Positions 1 through 7,883 of a DNA stretch of 64,000 bases are shown here, one piece after another; position 1 is the stretch's first letter, and each line of letters opens with the position of its first letter. Below the pieces are notes generated by a model. That model was not told the origin of the DNA. It searched no databases and saw nothing but the letters and a program-made list of their open reading frames with translations. The translations under genes and the position numbers were made by a program. Origin of the DNA: Flavobacterium agrisoli (GTDB lineage: Bacteria; Bacteroidota; Bacteroidia; Flavobacteriales; Flavobacteriaceae); assembly GCF_016522065.1 (NCBI RefSeq), contig NZ_JAEHFV010000006.1:1-64000 (forward strand), in the 5' to 3' direction.

Positions 1-80
1 GGCTAGAGTGAAACCTAAAATAACTAAAAATCAAAAGGATACCATTTAATTTCGGCTTAACTTAATGACATTGGGCGAGA

Positions 81-188
81 GTTAGGGAGGTGTAAAAAAG
101 TTAATATTAAAAGATTTTTCAAAAGGAGTATAAATTTGAAATAAGCACTATCTAGTTCCCTCCTTGAGGAGGGTTAGGGAGGTGTAAA
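81..188. repeat. short dispersed repeat, two copies, upstream of neuC
   Basis: The 16-bp word GTTAGGGAGGTGTAAA occurs at 81-96 and again at 173-188. The second copy is preceded by a small hairpin with CCCTCC and GGAGGG arms around TTGA. No gene is recognisable in 1-247. The G/C-rich hairpin in AT-rich DNA resembles dispersed intergenic repeats seen in Bacteroidota genomes, but its family is not identified here. Confidence 0.55.
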
Positions 189-193
189 TAAAG

Positions 194-226
194 AACCCTT
201 TCAGAGTTCAAAATTCTGAAAGGGTT
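194..226. terminator. 12-bp perfect hairpin before neuC
   Basis: A perfect 12-bp stem (194-205 with 215-226) surrounds a 9-nt loop, 21 bases before the neuC start. There is no clear T-run after it on either strand. It may therefore be a weak terminator of an upstream gene or a leader structure rather than a canonical terminator. Confidence 0.4.
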
Positions 227-247
227 GAAAAGGTTTAGAGTCAAAAA

Positions 248-1375
248 ATGAAAAAAAAAATCCTTTTCCTAACAGGAACCCGAGCCGATTTTGGTAAAAT
301 AAAATCACTGATTCAAATTCTTGATGATCATCAGGATTTTGAAGCCTTCGTATTTGTAACAGGTATGCATTTACAGGCCGAATATGGCAATACTTTAATT
401 GAAATTGAGCGATGTAATTTCAAAAACATTCACACTTTTGAGAATCATACGCATGAAACCACCATGGATTTAACTTTGGCTAAAACTATTGAAGGATTTT
501 CAAATTACGTCAAAACCATTCAGCCGGATATGATTGTAGTTCATGGCGACAGGGTAGAAACTTTGGCGGGTGCTATTGTGGGGTCATTAAATAATATTTT
601 AGTTTCGCACATTGAAGGTGGTGAAATATCAGGAACGGTAGACGAATTAATTCGGCATAGTGTAAGTAAATTAAGCCACATTCATTTTGTATCGAACAAA
701 GAAGCGGAAAAACGACTCATTCAGATGGGAGAAATAAAAGAGTCTGTTTTTACCATTGGGTCTCCAGATATTGATATTATGTTTTCGGATCAATTACCAG
801 ATTTGGATGTTGTAAAAGCGTACTATACTATTCCTTTCGATAAATTCGCTATCGTAATGTTTCATCCCGTGACGACCGAGATTCAAAATATGAAGCAATA
901 TGCAGAAAATTTTGTGTCAGCTTTACTAAATGATAGCCACAAGTACGTAGTTATTTTTCCAAACAACGATTTAGGAAGTCAGTTTATTTTAGAAAGTTAT
1001 GAAAGATTAAAAAATAATGATCGTTTTAGGGTTTTTCCATCACTTAGATTTGAATATTTTTTGACGCTTTTAAAAAATAGCCAATTTATAATTGGTAATA
1101 GTAGTGCAGGAGTTCGTGAAGCGCCTTATTATGGTATTCCGATTATTAATATTGGAACTCGTCAGCACAATAGAGCGGTTCATGCGGATATTATACATGT
1201 AAGTTATGCTGAAAAAGAAATAACGCAGGCACTTTGCAGTATTGATTCTCATGAGATACAAAAAACAACTATTGATTTTGGTCAAGGAAATAGTGCTGTT
1301 TTATTTTTGGAATGTCTTCAGAAACCAGCTGTTTGGGAATTGAATCATCAAAAACAATTTAGAGATTCTGATTAA
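248..1375 (+). CDS. neuC: UDP-N-acetylglucosamine 2-epimerase (hydrolysing), NeuC/LegG-like
   Basis: This family converts UDP-GlcNAc (or a related nucleotide sugar) to a ManNAc-type sugar and free UDP, the first committed step toward sialic, legionaminic or related nonulosonic acids. Family signatures are present: TGTRADFGK at residues 9-17, HGDR at 99-102, HIEGGE at 121-126 followed by SGTVDELIRHSVSKLSH, and a C-terminal UDP-site segment with GNSSAGVREAP near residue 285. The 375-aa length is typical for the hydrolysing branch. Its stop overlaps the next start (TAATG), so it is translationally coupled to the GT11 gene. The synthase and CMP-transferase partners (neuB, neuA) are not in the window and would be expected upstream. 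The exact substrate is inferred from family only. Confidence 0.85.
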   Translation: MKKKILFLTGTRADFGKIKSLIQILDDHQDFEAFVFVTGMHLQAEYGNTLIEIERCNFKNIHTFENHTHETTMDLTLAKTIEGFSNYVKTIQPDMIVVHGDRVETLAGAIVGSLNNILVSHIEGGEISGTVDELIRHSVSKLSHIHFVSNKEAEKRLIQMGEIKESVFTIGSPDIDIMFSDQLPDLDVVKAYYTIPFDKFAIVMFHPVTTEIQNMKQYAENFVSALLNDSHKYVVIFPNNDLGSQFILESYERLKNNDRFRVFPSLRFEYFLTLLKNSQFIIGNSSAGVREAPYYGIPIINIGTRQHNRAVHADIIHVSYAEKEITQALCSIDSHEIQKTTIDFGQGNSAVLFLECLQKPAVWELNHQKQFRDSD

Positions 1376-2280
1376 TGATTACATTTTTAAATCTAGGAAA
1401 AAAAGGAAATCTAGCCAACCAATTATTTCAGATAGCATCAACTATTGGGATTGCAAAAAAAAGGAATTTTAAATATTGTTTTCCAGAATGGCAATATTCG
1501 AAATATTTTGAATTTAGTTTTAATACTTGTTCTGATGTAGAAGATTGGATTCACATTAAAGAGAATAAATATAATTATTATGATTGGAATCTTCTAGATG
1601 GAAATTATGATTTGTCTGGATGGTTGCAGACAGAAAAATATTTTTATGAGGCTAATATTAAAAATGTATTTAAGTTTAATTCTAATATCGAAAATGATTT
1701 AATAAAAAAATATGATTTTTTATTTTCCAAACCAACTATTCTAATTAGCGTAAGGAGAGGTGATTTTGTTAATAATCCTGATTATTTTCAATTATCCTAT
1801 AAGTTTTATTTGACCGCTTTAATACACCATTTTGGGGATTTAGAAGGCTACAATATTATTTTTGCAAGTGATAATATAGGGTATTGTAAAAATCATTTTT
1901 CATTTTTACCAAATGTTTTTTTTCTCGAAAAATTGAATGCAATTGAACAATTATGTCTGGGATCAAAATTTGATAACTATATAATTAGTAATTCAACTTT
2001 TTCGTGGTGGTTAGCTTGGTTAGGTGAAAAAAAGGAGTCAAAAATAATTAGACCGATTCAAATATTTGATAATGGTTATTCGAAAAAATATGATGAATCT
2101 GATTATTTTCCAAATAGATGGATTTTACATGATGATACTAAATTTAAGTTGTCTAACCAATATTGGAAGTTAAAAATTTATGGTTCTTTATATGAGTTAA
2201 TTCAAAAAGTAAAATACATCTATAAAAAAGAAAAAAAGGTATTTAAAAATAGAATAAAAAAGTTGATAAATTATACATGA
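1375..2280 (+). CDS. alpha-1,2-fucosyltransferase-like glycosyltransferase, GT11
   Basis: Predicted GT11 enzyme, which transfers fucose from GDP-Fuc (or a related deoxysugar) to a growing surface glycan. Visible motifs are an N-terminal G-N-x-x-N-Q-L-F-Q loop (residues 11-19), the nucleotide-binding VRRGD at 126-130 and SNSTFSWW at 205-212. All are hallmarks of GT11. The C-terminal 50 residues are Lys-rich and probably associate with the membrane. The gene overlaps neuC by one base and the next gene by four. It is visibly more AT-rich than its neighbours, which suggests separate acquisition into the polysaccharide locus. Linkage and acceptor cannot be read from the sequence. Confidence 0.85.
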   Translation: MITFLNLGKKGNLANQLFQIASTIGIAKKRNFKYCFPEWQYSKYFEFSFNTCSDVEDWIHIKENKYNYYDWNLLDGNYDLSGWLQTEKYFYEANIKNVFKFNSNIENDLIKKYDFLFSKPTILISVRRGDFVNNPDYFQLSYKFYLTALIHHFGDLEGYNIIFASDNIGYCKNHFSFLPNVFFLEKLNAIEQLCLGSKFDNYIISNSTFSWWLAWLGEKKESKIIRPIQIFDNGYSKKYDESDYFPNRWILHDDTKFKLSNQYWKLKIYGSLYELIQKVKYIYKKEKKVFKNRIKKLINYT

Positions 2281-3677
2281 AAAAACTAGGAATAGTTATA
2301 ACTGATGGTGTAGGGTTTAGAAATTTCATTTTAAGTGATTTCTTGACAGATGCTGAAAAACAATTTGATGAGGTAGTCATTTTGTCGTGTTTGCCAGCAT
2401 CCGTTTATGAGGGGTTTTTGCAAAAATCAAAAGTAATAGAGTTGGCTGTTTTTCAAGAAAAATTTTCCAATTGGTTTTTTAGAAAGACCAAAGAAGTGGC
2501 ACATTTGCAATTGCATAAAAAAAACAACTTTGGCATAACCGATAATTTAAAAACGAATCAATCGAAATCAAAAACGCCTAGAGGATATGCTACCCGATTC
2601 ATTTTTAAGTGGACTTCCTTTTTTAATTCGGAGAATTGGATTCAACGGTATACGAATTTACAGCAACAATCTTTTGCAACGAATACGATTGTAAAAGGAT
2701 ATGAAACCCTTTTTGAAGAAGAAAATTTCGATATATTGTTTTTTACGCATCAACGTCCCCCTTTTATCGCGCCATTAGTGTATTGGGCGGAGCAATTTAA
2801 AGTCAAAACGGCATCGTTCATTTTTAGTTGGGATAATCTGGCTTCAAAAGGAAGAATGGCCGCCAATTTTGATTATTATTTGGTTTGGAGCGATTTGATG
2901 AAAGCCGAATTATGCCATTTTTACAAAAGAGTATTACCTGAAAAAGTTTCGGTTGTTGGTACTCCTCAATTTGAACCCTATGTTTTGGATCGATATAAAA
3001 CAACAAAGGATGATTTCGTTCAACATTTTCAGTTGGATGCAACAAAAAAGACAATTTGTTTTAGTTGCGGCGATATTTCGACCAGTAAAAACGACGAATT
3101 ATATATTACTACGATTGCACAAGCCATTCAGGAAAATAAAATTCCAGTAGTTAACTTTTTAGTAAGAACTTCTCCAGCTGAAGATCCTATCCGATTTGAG
3201 AGTTTCATAGAAAAGTTTCCTTTTATAAAATGGAATTACCCCAAATGGATTTTAGCAAGAACAGGCCATCAGGAAGAATGGTCACAACGCATTCCATCAA
3301 AGCAAGATGTAACCGATTTGAGAAGTATTTTAGAATTTTCGGATGTTAATATGAATATGTTGTCGACTATGAGTTTAGATTTTATGCAATTTGGAAAACC
3401 AGTTGTTAATCCAGTATTTGGTAATCCTGATAATGGGTTGTATAATGATCAACGGTTTTTAGAATATCCGCATATCCAAAAAGTTGTTGATTCTCAAGCC
3501 ACCCGAATTGTGAAGAATGAACAGGAATTAATTGAATCCATAAATTTATATCTTGATGCTCCAGAAACAGATGCTGAAAACCGAAAAAAATTAGTGCAAA
3601 TGCAAGTTGGAGGTGAGTTGAAAGGAACATCAAAAAGAATTACCGAAACACTTTTGAAATGGAGTCAAGAAAAATAG
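2277..3677 (+). CDS. putative GT-B-fold glycosyltransferase of surface polysaccharide locus
   Basis: A 466-aa soluble protein that I recognise only at fold level. It has an N-terminal Rossmann-like start (KKLGIVITDGVGFRN), a central SWDNLASKG motif near residues 184-192 that recurs in uncharacterised GT-B proteins of surface-carbohydrate clusters, and a C-terminal half with a nucleotide-sugar-site-like segment (LSTMSLDFMQFGKPVVNP). It overlaps both neighbours (4 bp upstream, 19 bp downstream), so it belongs to the same transcription unit. Donor and acceptor are unknown. A UDP-sugar or glycerol-phosphate-type transferase are both possible. Confidence 0.55.
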   Translation: MKKLGIVITDGVGFRNFILSDFLTDAEKQFDEVVILSCLPASVYEGFLQKSKVIELAVFQEKFSNWFFRKTKEVAHLQLHKKNNFGITDNLKTNQSKSKTPRGYATRFIFKWTSFFNSENWIQRYTNLQQQSFATNTIVKGYETLFEEENFDILFFTHQRPPFIAPLVYWAEQFKVKTASFIFSWDNLASKGRMAANFDYYLVWSDLMKAELCHFYKRVLPEKVSVVGTPQFEPYVLDRYKTTKDDFVQHFQLDATKKTICFSCGDISTSKNDELYITTIAQAIQENKIPVVNFLVRTSPAEDPIRFESFIEKFPFIKWNYPKWILARTGHQEEWSQRIPSKQDVTDLRSILEFSDVNMNMLSTMSLDFMQFGKPVVNPVFGNPDNGLYNDQRFLEYPHIQKVVDSQATRIVKNEQELIESINLYLDAPETDAENRKKLVQMQVGGELKGTSKRITETLLKWSQEK

Positions 3678-4741
3678 CCGTAATCTGTAATTATAAATTA
3701 CTGCCTCAGCGTATTGGCGGAATGGATTATTTTTTTTGGGAATTTAATCAGAAATGCAATGAAAATGGCATTGGGGTAGATTGGTTTTTTCCTAATTATT
3801 CCAATCATGGGAGTTATCCTGAATTGACAATCTACAGTGATGAATCGAAAAGTATTGAAAATAATTTTCTGCATTTTGTAAAAAACAACAATTCAGATTA
3901 TACGCATGTCATAACTCACTTTGTAGAGTTATGTACACCTTTTTTTGCTGAGGTTAAAAAGTTTTCCCATGCAAAAATGATCGCTGTTGACCACAACCCA
4001 AGACCTTTAAACGGATATTCCTTCAAGAAGAAAATAAACAAGAGACTGAAAGGAATTTTGTTTTCAAAATACATTGATCTTTTTGTCGGGGTTTCAAATT
4101 ATACGATCAACGCAATTCTAAAAGATTTTGGTACCCATTTAAAATCAAAAACAATTACCATTTACAATGGGGTAATCATTGATGCAATTTTAGTTCAAGA
4201 AAAAAGAAATATTGCAAAACCTACTTTTTTAGTTGCTTCGCATATAAGAGAATCCAAAGGAATTCAGGATTTGATTGCAGCCGTTAATTTACTCCCTTCA
4301 CAAATAAAAAGTGAAATTCAAATTGACATTTATGGAGAGGGACCTTATCAAAGGTATTTAACTGAAATGATTCAGCGTTTTCAACTAGAAAGCTGTTTTA
4401 CTTTTATGGGAAGTTCTTCAGAGTTAAAATCAACCTATTATAAGTATGATTATTTGATTCATCCCTCTTATGAAGAAACTTTTTGTTATACTGTAGTTGA
4501 AGCCTTGGCAGCGAATATAAAAGTAATAACAACATATGAAGGTGGAAATGTATTAGGTATTATTGAACATTTAGAGAATGGATTTTTATTTGAAGCAAAA
4601 AAAATAAATCAATTATCAGATTTAATTAAACAGGTTTGGGATGCTAATTTAAAAATCGATAAAGAAACGAGACCTTTTATAGAAAATTCTTTTTCATTAA
4701 AAAAAATGGTAGAAAAATATTTGGAGTTAGTCAGGGAATAA
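3659..4741 (+). CDS. glycosyltransferase family 4
   Basis: A GT-B retaining glycosyltransferase, predicted to add a sugar to the lipid-linked repeat unit in the cytoplasm. An N-terminal acceptor domain begins KIAVICNYKLLP and contains a GGMDYF loop. The C-terminal Glycos_transf_1 domain has the E-x7-E type site HPSYEETFCYTVVEALA near residues 267-283 and DIYGEGPY before it. Length (360 aa) is normal. The start lies 19 bp inside the preceding gene, which is common in this tightly packed cluster. Specificity cannot be assigned. Confidence 0.8.
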   Translation: MESRKIAVICNYKLLPQRIGGMDYFFWEFNQKCNENGIGVDWFFPNYSNHGSYPELTIYSDESKSIENNFLHFVKNNNSDYTHVITHFVELCTPFFAEVKKFSHAKMIAVDHNPRPLNGYSFKKKINKRLKGILFSKYIDLFVGVSNYTINAILKDFGTHLKSKTITIYNGVIIDAILVQEKRNIAKPTFLVASHIRESKGIQDLIAAVNLLPSQIKSEIQIDIYGEGPYQRYLTEMIQRFQLESCFTFMGSSSELKSTYYKYDYLIHPSYEETFCYTVVEALAANIKVITTYEGGNVLGIIEHLENGFLFEAKKINQLSDLIKQVWDANLKIDKETRPFIENSFSLKKMVEKYLELVRE

Positions 4742-4759
4742 AAAAAAATTAATTTTGCA

Positions 4760-4822
4760 CTCACAACTCACAACTCACAACTCACAACTCACAACCCACA
4801 ACCCACAACCCATAACTCATAA
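4760..4822 (+). repeat. heptanucleotide tandem repeat, 9 copies (CTCACAA family)
   Basis: Nine head-to-tail 7-mers: five exact CTCACAA, two CCCACAA, one CCCATAA and one CTCATAA. The array fills the gap between the GT4 gene and the MBOAT gene and ends 7 bases before the MBOAT start. The 7-bp period and drift by point changes match other tracts in this window (7852-7879, 18711-18930). Confidence 0.9.
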
Positions 4823-4829
4823 CTGAAAA

Positions 4830-6263
4830 ATGTTTTTCAACTCCTGGGCCTTTGCGCTCTTTTTACCGATTGTTTTTATATTGTATTGGTTCGTTTTTAA
4901 TAAAACCAAAACAGCCCAAAACGCATTATTAATTGTCGCCAGCTATTATTTTTATTCCTGCTGGGATTGGCGGTTCTTGTTTTTACTCGTTTTCTCTACT
5001 TTTTTAGATTATTATACCGGAATCCGAATTGAAAAATCAACCTCTGAGAAAAGCCGTAAATTCTGGTTTTGGCTGAGTATTTCAGTCAATTTGGGTTTTT
5101 TAGGAGTCTTTAAATATTACAATTTTTTTGCCGGTTCGTTTGCCGAAATGATGAGTGCTGTTGGATTTAAAAGCAGTCCATTTTTGCTAAATGTCGTTTT
5201 ACCAGTCGGAATTTCGTTTTACACCTTTCACGGATTATCGTATGTGATTGATATTTATTACAAAAGAATCAAAGCCGAATATAACTTTGTTGATTATTCA
5301 CTTTTTGTGAGTTATTTTCCATTGTTAGTTGCCGGTCCTATTGAACGTGCCACACATTTGTTACCCGAATTAAAAGAAAAGCGATCCTTTAATTACGAAC
5401 AAGCCAAAGCAGGAATCTATCAATTCATTTGGGGACTAATTAAGAAAGTGGTTATTGCCGATGGTTGCGCCACGTATGCCAATGCTATTTTTGATCATCA
5501 TGAAAGCATGAATTCCCTATCCTTGGTTTTAGGAGCCGTGTATTTCGCTTTTCAAATTTATGGCGATTTTTCAGGTTATTCAGACATGGCGCTGGGAATG
5601 TCAAAACTATTCGGATTAGAGCTGCTTAGAAACTTTAATTACCCCTATTTTTCCAGAGATATAGCCGAGTTTTGGCGTCGTTGGCACATTTCGCTTTCTT
5701 CGTGGTTTCGGGATTATTTGTACATTCCACTCGGCGGAAGTCGTGGCGGAACCTGGTTGAAAGTCCGTAACACCTTTATTATCTTTTTAGTCAGTGGTTT
5801 TTGGCATGGAGCAAACTGGACCTATGTGCTTTGGGGAGGTATCAATGCCGTATATTTCCTGCCTTTACTGTTCAGCAGTTCCAATCGAAATCATATGGAT
5901 ACGGCTAAATTGGGTTGGCGTTGGGAATCAATACGGGTTTTCGGAAGTATGCTGCTTACTTTTGCTTTGAGTTGTTTGGCATGGATTTTCTTTAGAGCAC
6001 CCAGTATTTCGGATGCTTTCGGATATATCGAAAGAATGATAGTAAATCAGAAATGGGCCTCACAATACCTAGAAAACGAACGATACAATTACGAATTTGT
6101 AGCATTAGTAGGATTATTTGTTTTGGTAGAATGGTACAATAGAACCAAACAAGAACCCTTCTCAGGACGTTATAGTTGGCTAAAAATTAGTTTAGGAATA
6201 ATCACTCTGTTGGCATTGGGGACCTACTCAGATTATAAGGAGTTTATTTATTTTCAGTTTTGA
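4830..6263 (+). CDS. MBOAT family membrane-bound O-acyltransferase (AlgI-like)
   Basis: A polytopic membrane protein with about ten hydrophobic segments across 477 aa. It moves an acyl (usually acetyl) group across the inner membrane for modification of an extracytoplasmic glycan. The MBOAT core is clear: EFWRRWHISLSSWFRDY around residues 279-295, IPLGGSRGG, and FWHGANWTYVLWGG around 327-340, which contains the presumed catalytic His. The start VFFNSWAFALFLP-like (here MFFNSW) is typical of the AlgI/PatA branch. The SGNH-like protein at 6950 is the expected periplasmic partner that completes transfer to the polysaccharide. A small DUF559 gene and its repeats separate the two. Confidence 0.9.
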   Translation: MFFNSWAFALFLPIVFILYWFVFNKTKTAQNALLIVASYYFYSCWDWRFLFLLVFSTFLDYYTGIRIEKSTSEKSRKFWFWLSISVNLGFLGVFKYYNFFAGSFAEMMSAVGFKSSPFLLNVVLPVGISFYTFHGLSYVIDIYYKRIKAEYNFVDYSLFVSYFPLLVAGPIERATHLLPELKEKRSFNYEQAKAGIYQFIWGLIKKVVIADGCATYANAIFDHHESMNSLSLVLGAVYFAFQIYGDFSGYSDMALGMSKLFGLELLRNFNYPYFSRDIAEFWRRWHISLSSWFRDYLYIPLGGSRGGTWLKVRNTFIIFLVSGFWHGANWTYVLWGGINAVYFLPLLFSSSNRNHMDTAKLGWRWESIRVFGSMLLTFALSCLAWIFFRAPSISDAFGYIERMIVNQKWASQYLENERYNYEFVALVGLFVLVEWYNRTKQEPFSGRYSWLKISLGIITLLALGTYSDYKEFIYFQF

Positions 6264-6270
6264 TTATGAC

Positions 6271-6401
6271 TGATTTTCGGTTTTCCCCTAACCCTAAAGG
6301 GAGCCGAAAATCAAACGAATTAGAAGATGTCTTAAAGTTTTTTTCCACCCTTTAGGGCTGGGGTAAGGAAAAAACTTTAAGGTCGGGGTAAGAAAAAGAA
6401 A
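6271..6401. repeat. double-hairpin repeat, left copy flanking DUF559 gene
   Basis: The first hairpin has arms TGATTTTCGG (6271-6280) and CCGAAAATCA (6304-6313) and encloses CCCCTAACCCTAAAGGGAG. The second hairpin spans 6331-6381, with arms CTTAAAGTTTTTTTCC and GGAAAAAACTTTAAG around CACCCTTTAGGG. A trailing GTCGGGGTAAGAAAAAGAAA (from 6382) matches the end of the right copy, so the left copy looks composite. The right copy lies at 6828-6930, immediately after the nuclease gene. Confidence 0.85.
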
Positions 6402-6433
6402 ACAACTGAATTGATTTATTTTATTGATATGTT

Positions 6434-6826
6434 ATGAAAAAGAATCCGTTGAAACCAGATGATATGTGGAAAGGTGCATCTCCAACGATTTTTTCAAATG
6501 CGAAAAAATTAAGAGAGAGCTCTACTGAGGCTGAGGAAAAATTATGGTTAGCATTAAAAGATAATGGGATAGATGGATATAAATTTAGAAGACAACATCC
6601 TCTAAGTATATATGTTGTAGATTTTTATTGCCATGCGTTAAAGTTCGTAATTGAGATAGACGGAGGTTATCATTTAGACCAAGAACAGCAACTTTTAGAT
6701 GAAAAAAGAACAAGTGATATTGAATTTCAAGGACTAAAAGTAATTCGATTTACAAATGAAGAAGTGCTGATGAAATTGCCAGAGGTTATAGATAGAATTA
6801 AAGAGTTTATTCCAAAACCACAATAG
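6434..6826 (+). CDS. DUF559 domain protein, Vsr-like endonuclease fold
   Basis: A 130-aa protein of the DUF559 family, which is related to very-short-patch-repair and other PD-(D/E)XK-fold nucleases. Visible features are an N-terminal helical part with LRESSTEAEEKLW, the segment KFRRQHPLSIYVVDFYC, and the core FVIEIDGGYHLDQEQ near residues 75-90, followed by GLKVIRFTNEEVL. The D of VVDFYC and the E-x-D of VIEIDGG are candidate metal ligands. It is not part of polysaccharide synthesis. It is a one-gene cassette between two copies of a double-hairpin repeat, and its stop codon abuts the right copy. Function is unproven. The arrangement suggests a repeat-associated mobile or maintenance nuclease. 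Confidence 0.8.
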   Translation: MKKNPLKPDDMWKGASPTIFSNAKKLRESSTEAEEKLWLALKDNGIDGYKFRRQHPLSIYVVDFYCHALKFVIEIDGGYHLDQEQQLLDEKRTSDIEFQGLKVIRFTNEEVLMKLPEVIDRIKEFIPKPQ

Positions 6827-6827
6827 A

Positions 6828-6930
6828 TTGATTTTCGTTTTCCCCCAACCCTAAAGGGAGCCGAAAATCAAGCGAATGTTCCTTTTTTCTTTTTCCACCC
6901 TTTAGGGTCGGGGTAAGAAAAAGAAAAGAA
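6828..6930. repeat. double-hairpin repeat, right copy flanking DUF559 gene
   Basis: Same organisation and orientation as the copy at 6271. The first hairpin has arms TTGATTTTCG (6828-6837) and CGAAAATCAA (6862-6871) around CCCAACCCTAAAGGGAG. The second has an 11-bp stem, 6885-6895 with 6917-6927, around CACCCTTTAGGGTCGGGG. It begins two bases after the DUF559 stop and ends 19 bases before the next gene's start. Confidence 0.85.
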
Positions 6931-6949
6931 TATTTAAAGCTAAATAACA

Positions 6950-7822
6950 TTGAAAAAATTCACCACAAAAATAATAACACTACTAGGTTTAGCTGTTTTT
7001 TTAGCAGTACTACTAGACCTCGCTTACACCACTATTTTCGTCTACGGCTTTAACCGAACCAAAGTAGATGCAGTGTTTCATGGAAAAAAGGAACAGTATG
7101 ATGTGGTGATGTTAGGTTCCTCTCGAGCCAATAATCATTTCGTACCGTCATTGTTTGAAGAAAAAGGACTTAAAACTTTCAACTACGGAATGAGTGGCGG
7201 GCATTTGTTTGAAGCTGATTTGATGCTCAAATTGATGCTTGAACGAAAGTATCAAATAAAAACCGTTTTGTTAGAAGCCGATTTGAATTTATCAAACGAC
7301 CAAAGAGCGGAAGGAATTGCTTCCAAGTTTTTGCCCTATTTGCATAGTTCAAAAGTCATTCAACAACAGTTTCAAAACGAAGCCGATTACAACTATTTGT
7401 ATTATATTCCCTTTTATCGGTACATTGAATACGATGCGCAAATTGGATTTCGGGAGGTTTATAAAAAAATAAAAGAGGAAAAAACCAATCAATTCAATAA
7501 TCAAGGCTATTATCCCTTAGGAGTTAAACCCAACGCGAGTATGAAAAATAATATTTCAAAATTAAAGCCGCTACAAAACCATTATTATGAATCGATTAAA
7601 AGGCTTTGTAACCAACATAATATTCGATTAATTACGGTAATGACGCCCATGTGTGCCAATACTATTGGGATGGAGTATTTTGAAAAAGTACAAAAATTAT
7701 ACCCGGAGATTTACAATTACGAAAATGCCGTTACAGATGATAACTATTTTTCCTCTTGCGGACATTTAAATGATGCCGGAGCCAAACTATTTACCGCTAG
7801 AATTCTAAAAGATTTTTTTTAA
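6950..7822 (+). CDS. SGNH-like membrane-anchored protein, probable MBOAT acetylation partner
   Basis: A 290-aa protein with one N-terminal membrane segment (about residues 8-28) and a periplasmic domain. The SGNH-type blocks are GSSRANNHF near residue 56 (candidate nucleophile Ser), NYGMSGGH (Gly block), and CGHLNDAGAKLF near 270-281 (candidate catalytic Asp/His pair reduced to H-x-N-D). Such proteins pair with MBOAT acyltransferases and transfer the acyl group onto, or remove it from, the extracellular glycan. The start codon is TTG, in frame with a Lys-rich N-terminus. No upstream ATG was chosen because the right DUF559 repeat ends just before it. The exact reaction is inferred. Confidence 0.65.
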   Translation: MKKFTTKIITLLGLAVFLAVLLDLAYTTIFVYGFNRTKVDAVFHGKKEQYDVVMLGSSRANNHFVPSLFEEKGLKTFNYGMSGGHLFEADLMLKLMLERKYQIKTVLLEADLNLSNDQRAEGIASKFLPYLHSSKVIQQQFQNEADYNYLYYIPFYRYIEYDAQIGFREVYKKIKEEKTNQFNNQGYYPLGVKPNASMKNNISKLKPLQNHYYESIKRLCNQHNIRLITVMTPMCANTIGMEYFEKVQKLYPEIYNYENAVTDDNYFSSCGHLNDAGAKLFTARILKDFF

Positions 7823-7851
7823 AGTACAGAATTTTGATTGTGGGTATTTAA

Positions 7852-7879
7852 TTCACAATTCACAATTCACAATTCACCA
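7852..7879 (+). repeat. heptanucleotide tandem repeat, 4 copies (TTCACAA family)
   Basis: Three exact TTCACAA units and one TTCACCA stand directly before the GT4 gene that starts at 7884. Same period, composition and placement (just upstream of a start codon) as the nine-copy CTCACAA array at 4760. Confidence 0.85.
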
Positions 7880-7883
7880 TTTT

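Noticed and set aside
4760..4822. short tandem array as a possible CRISPR
   Set aside because: The units are 7 bp without spacers. It is a simple tandem repeat.
6434..6826. DUF559 gene as the Vsr partner of a DNA methyltransferase
   Set aside because: No methyltransferase or other restriction-modification gene lies nearby. The repeat context is a better clue.
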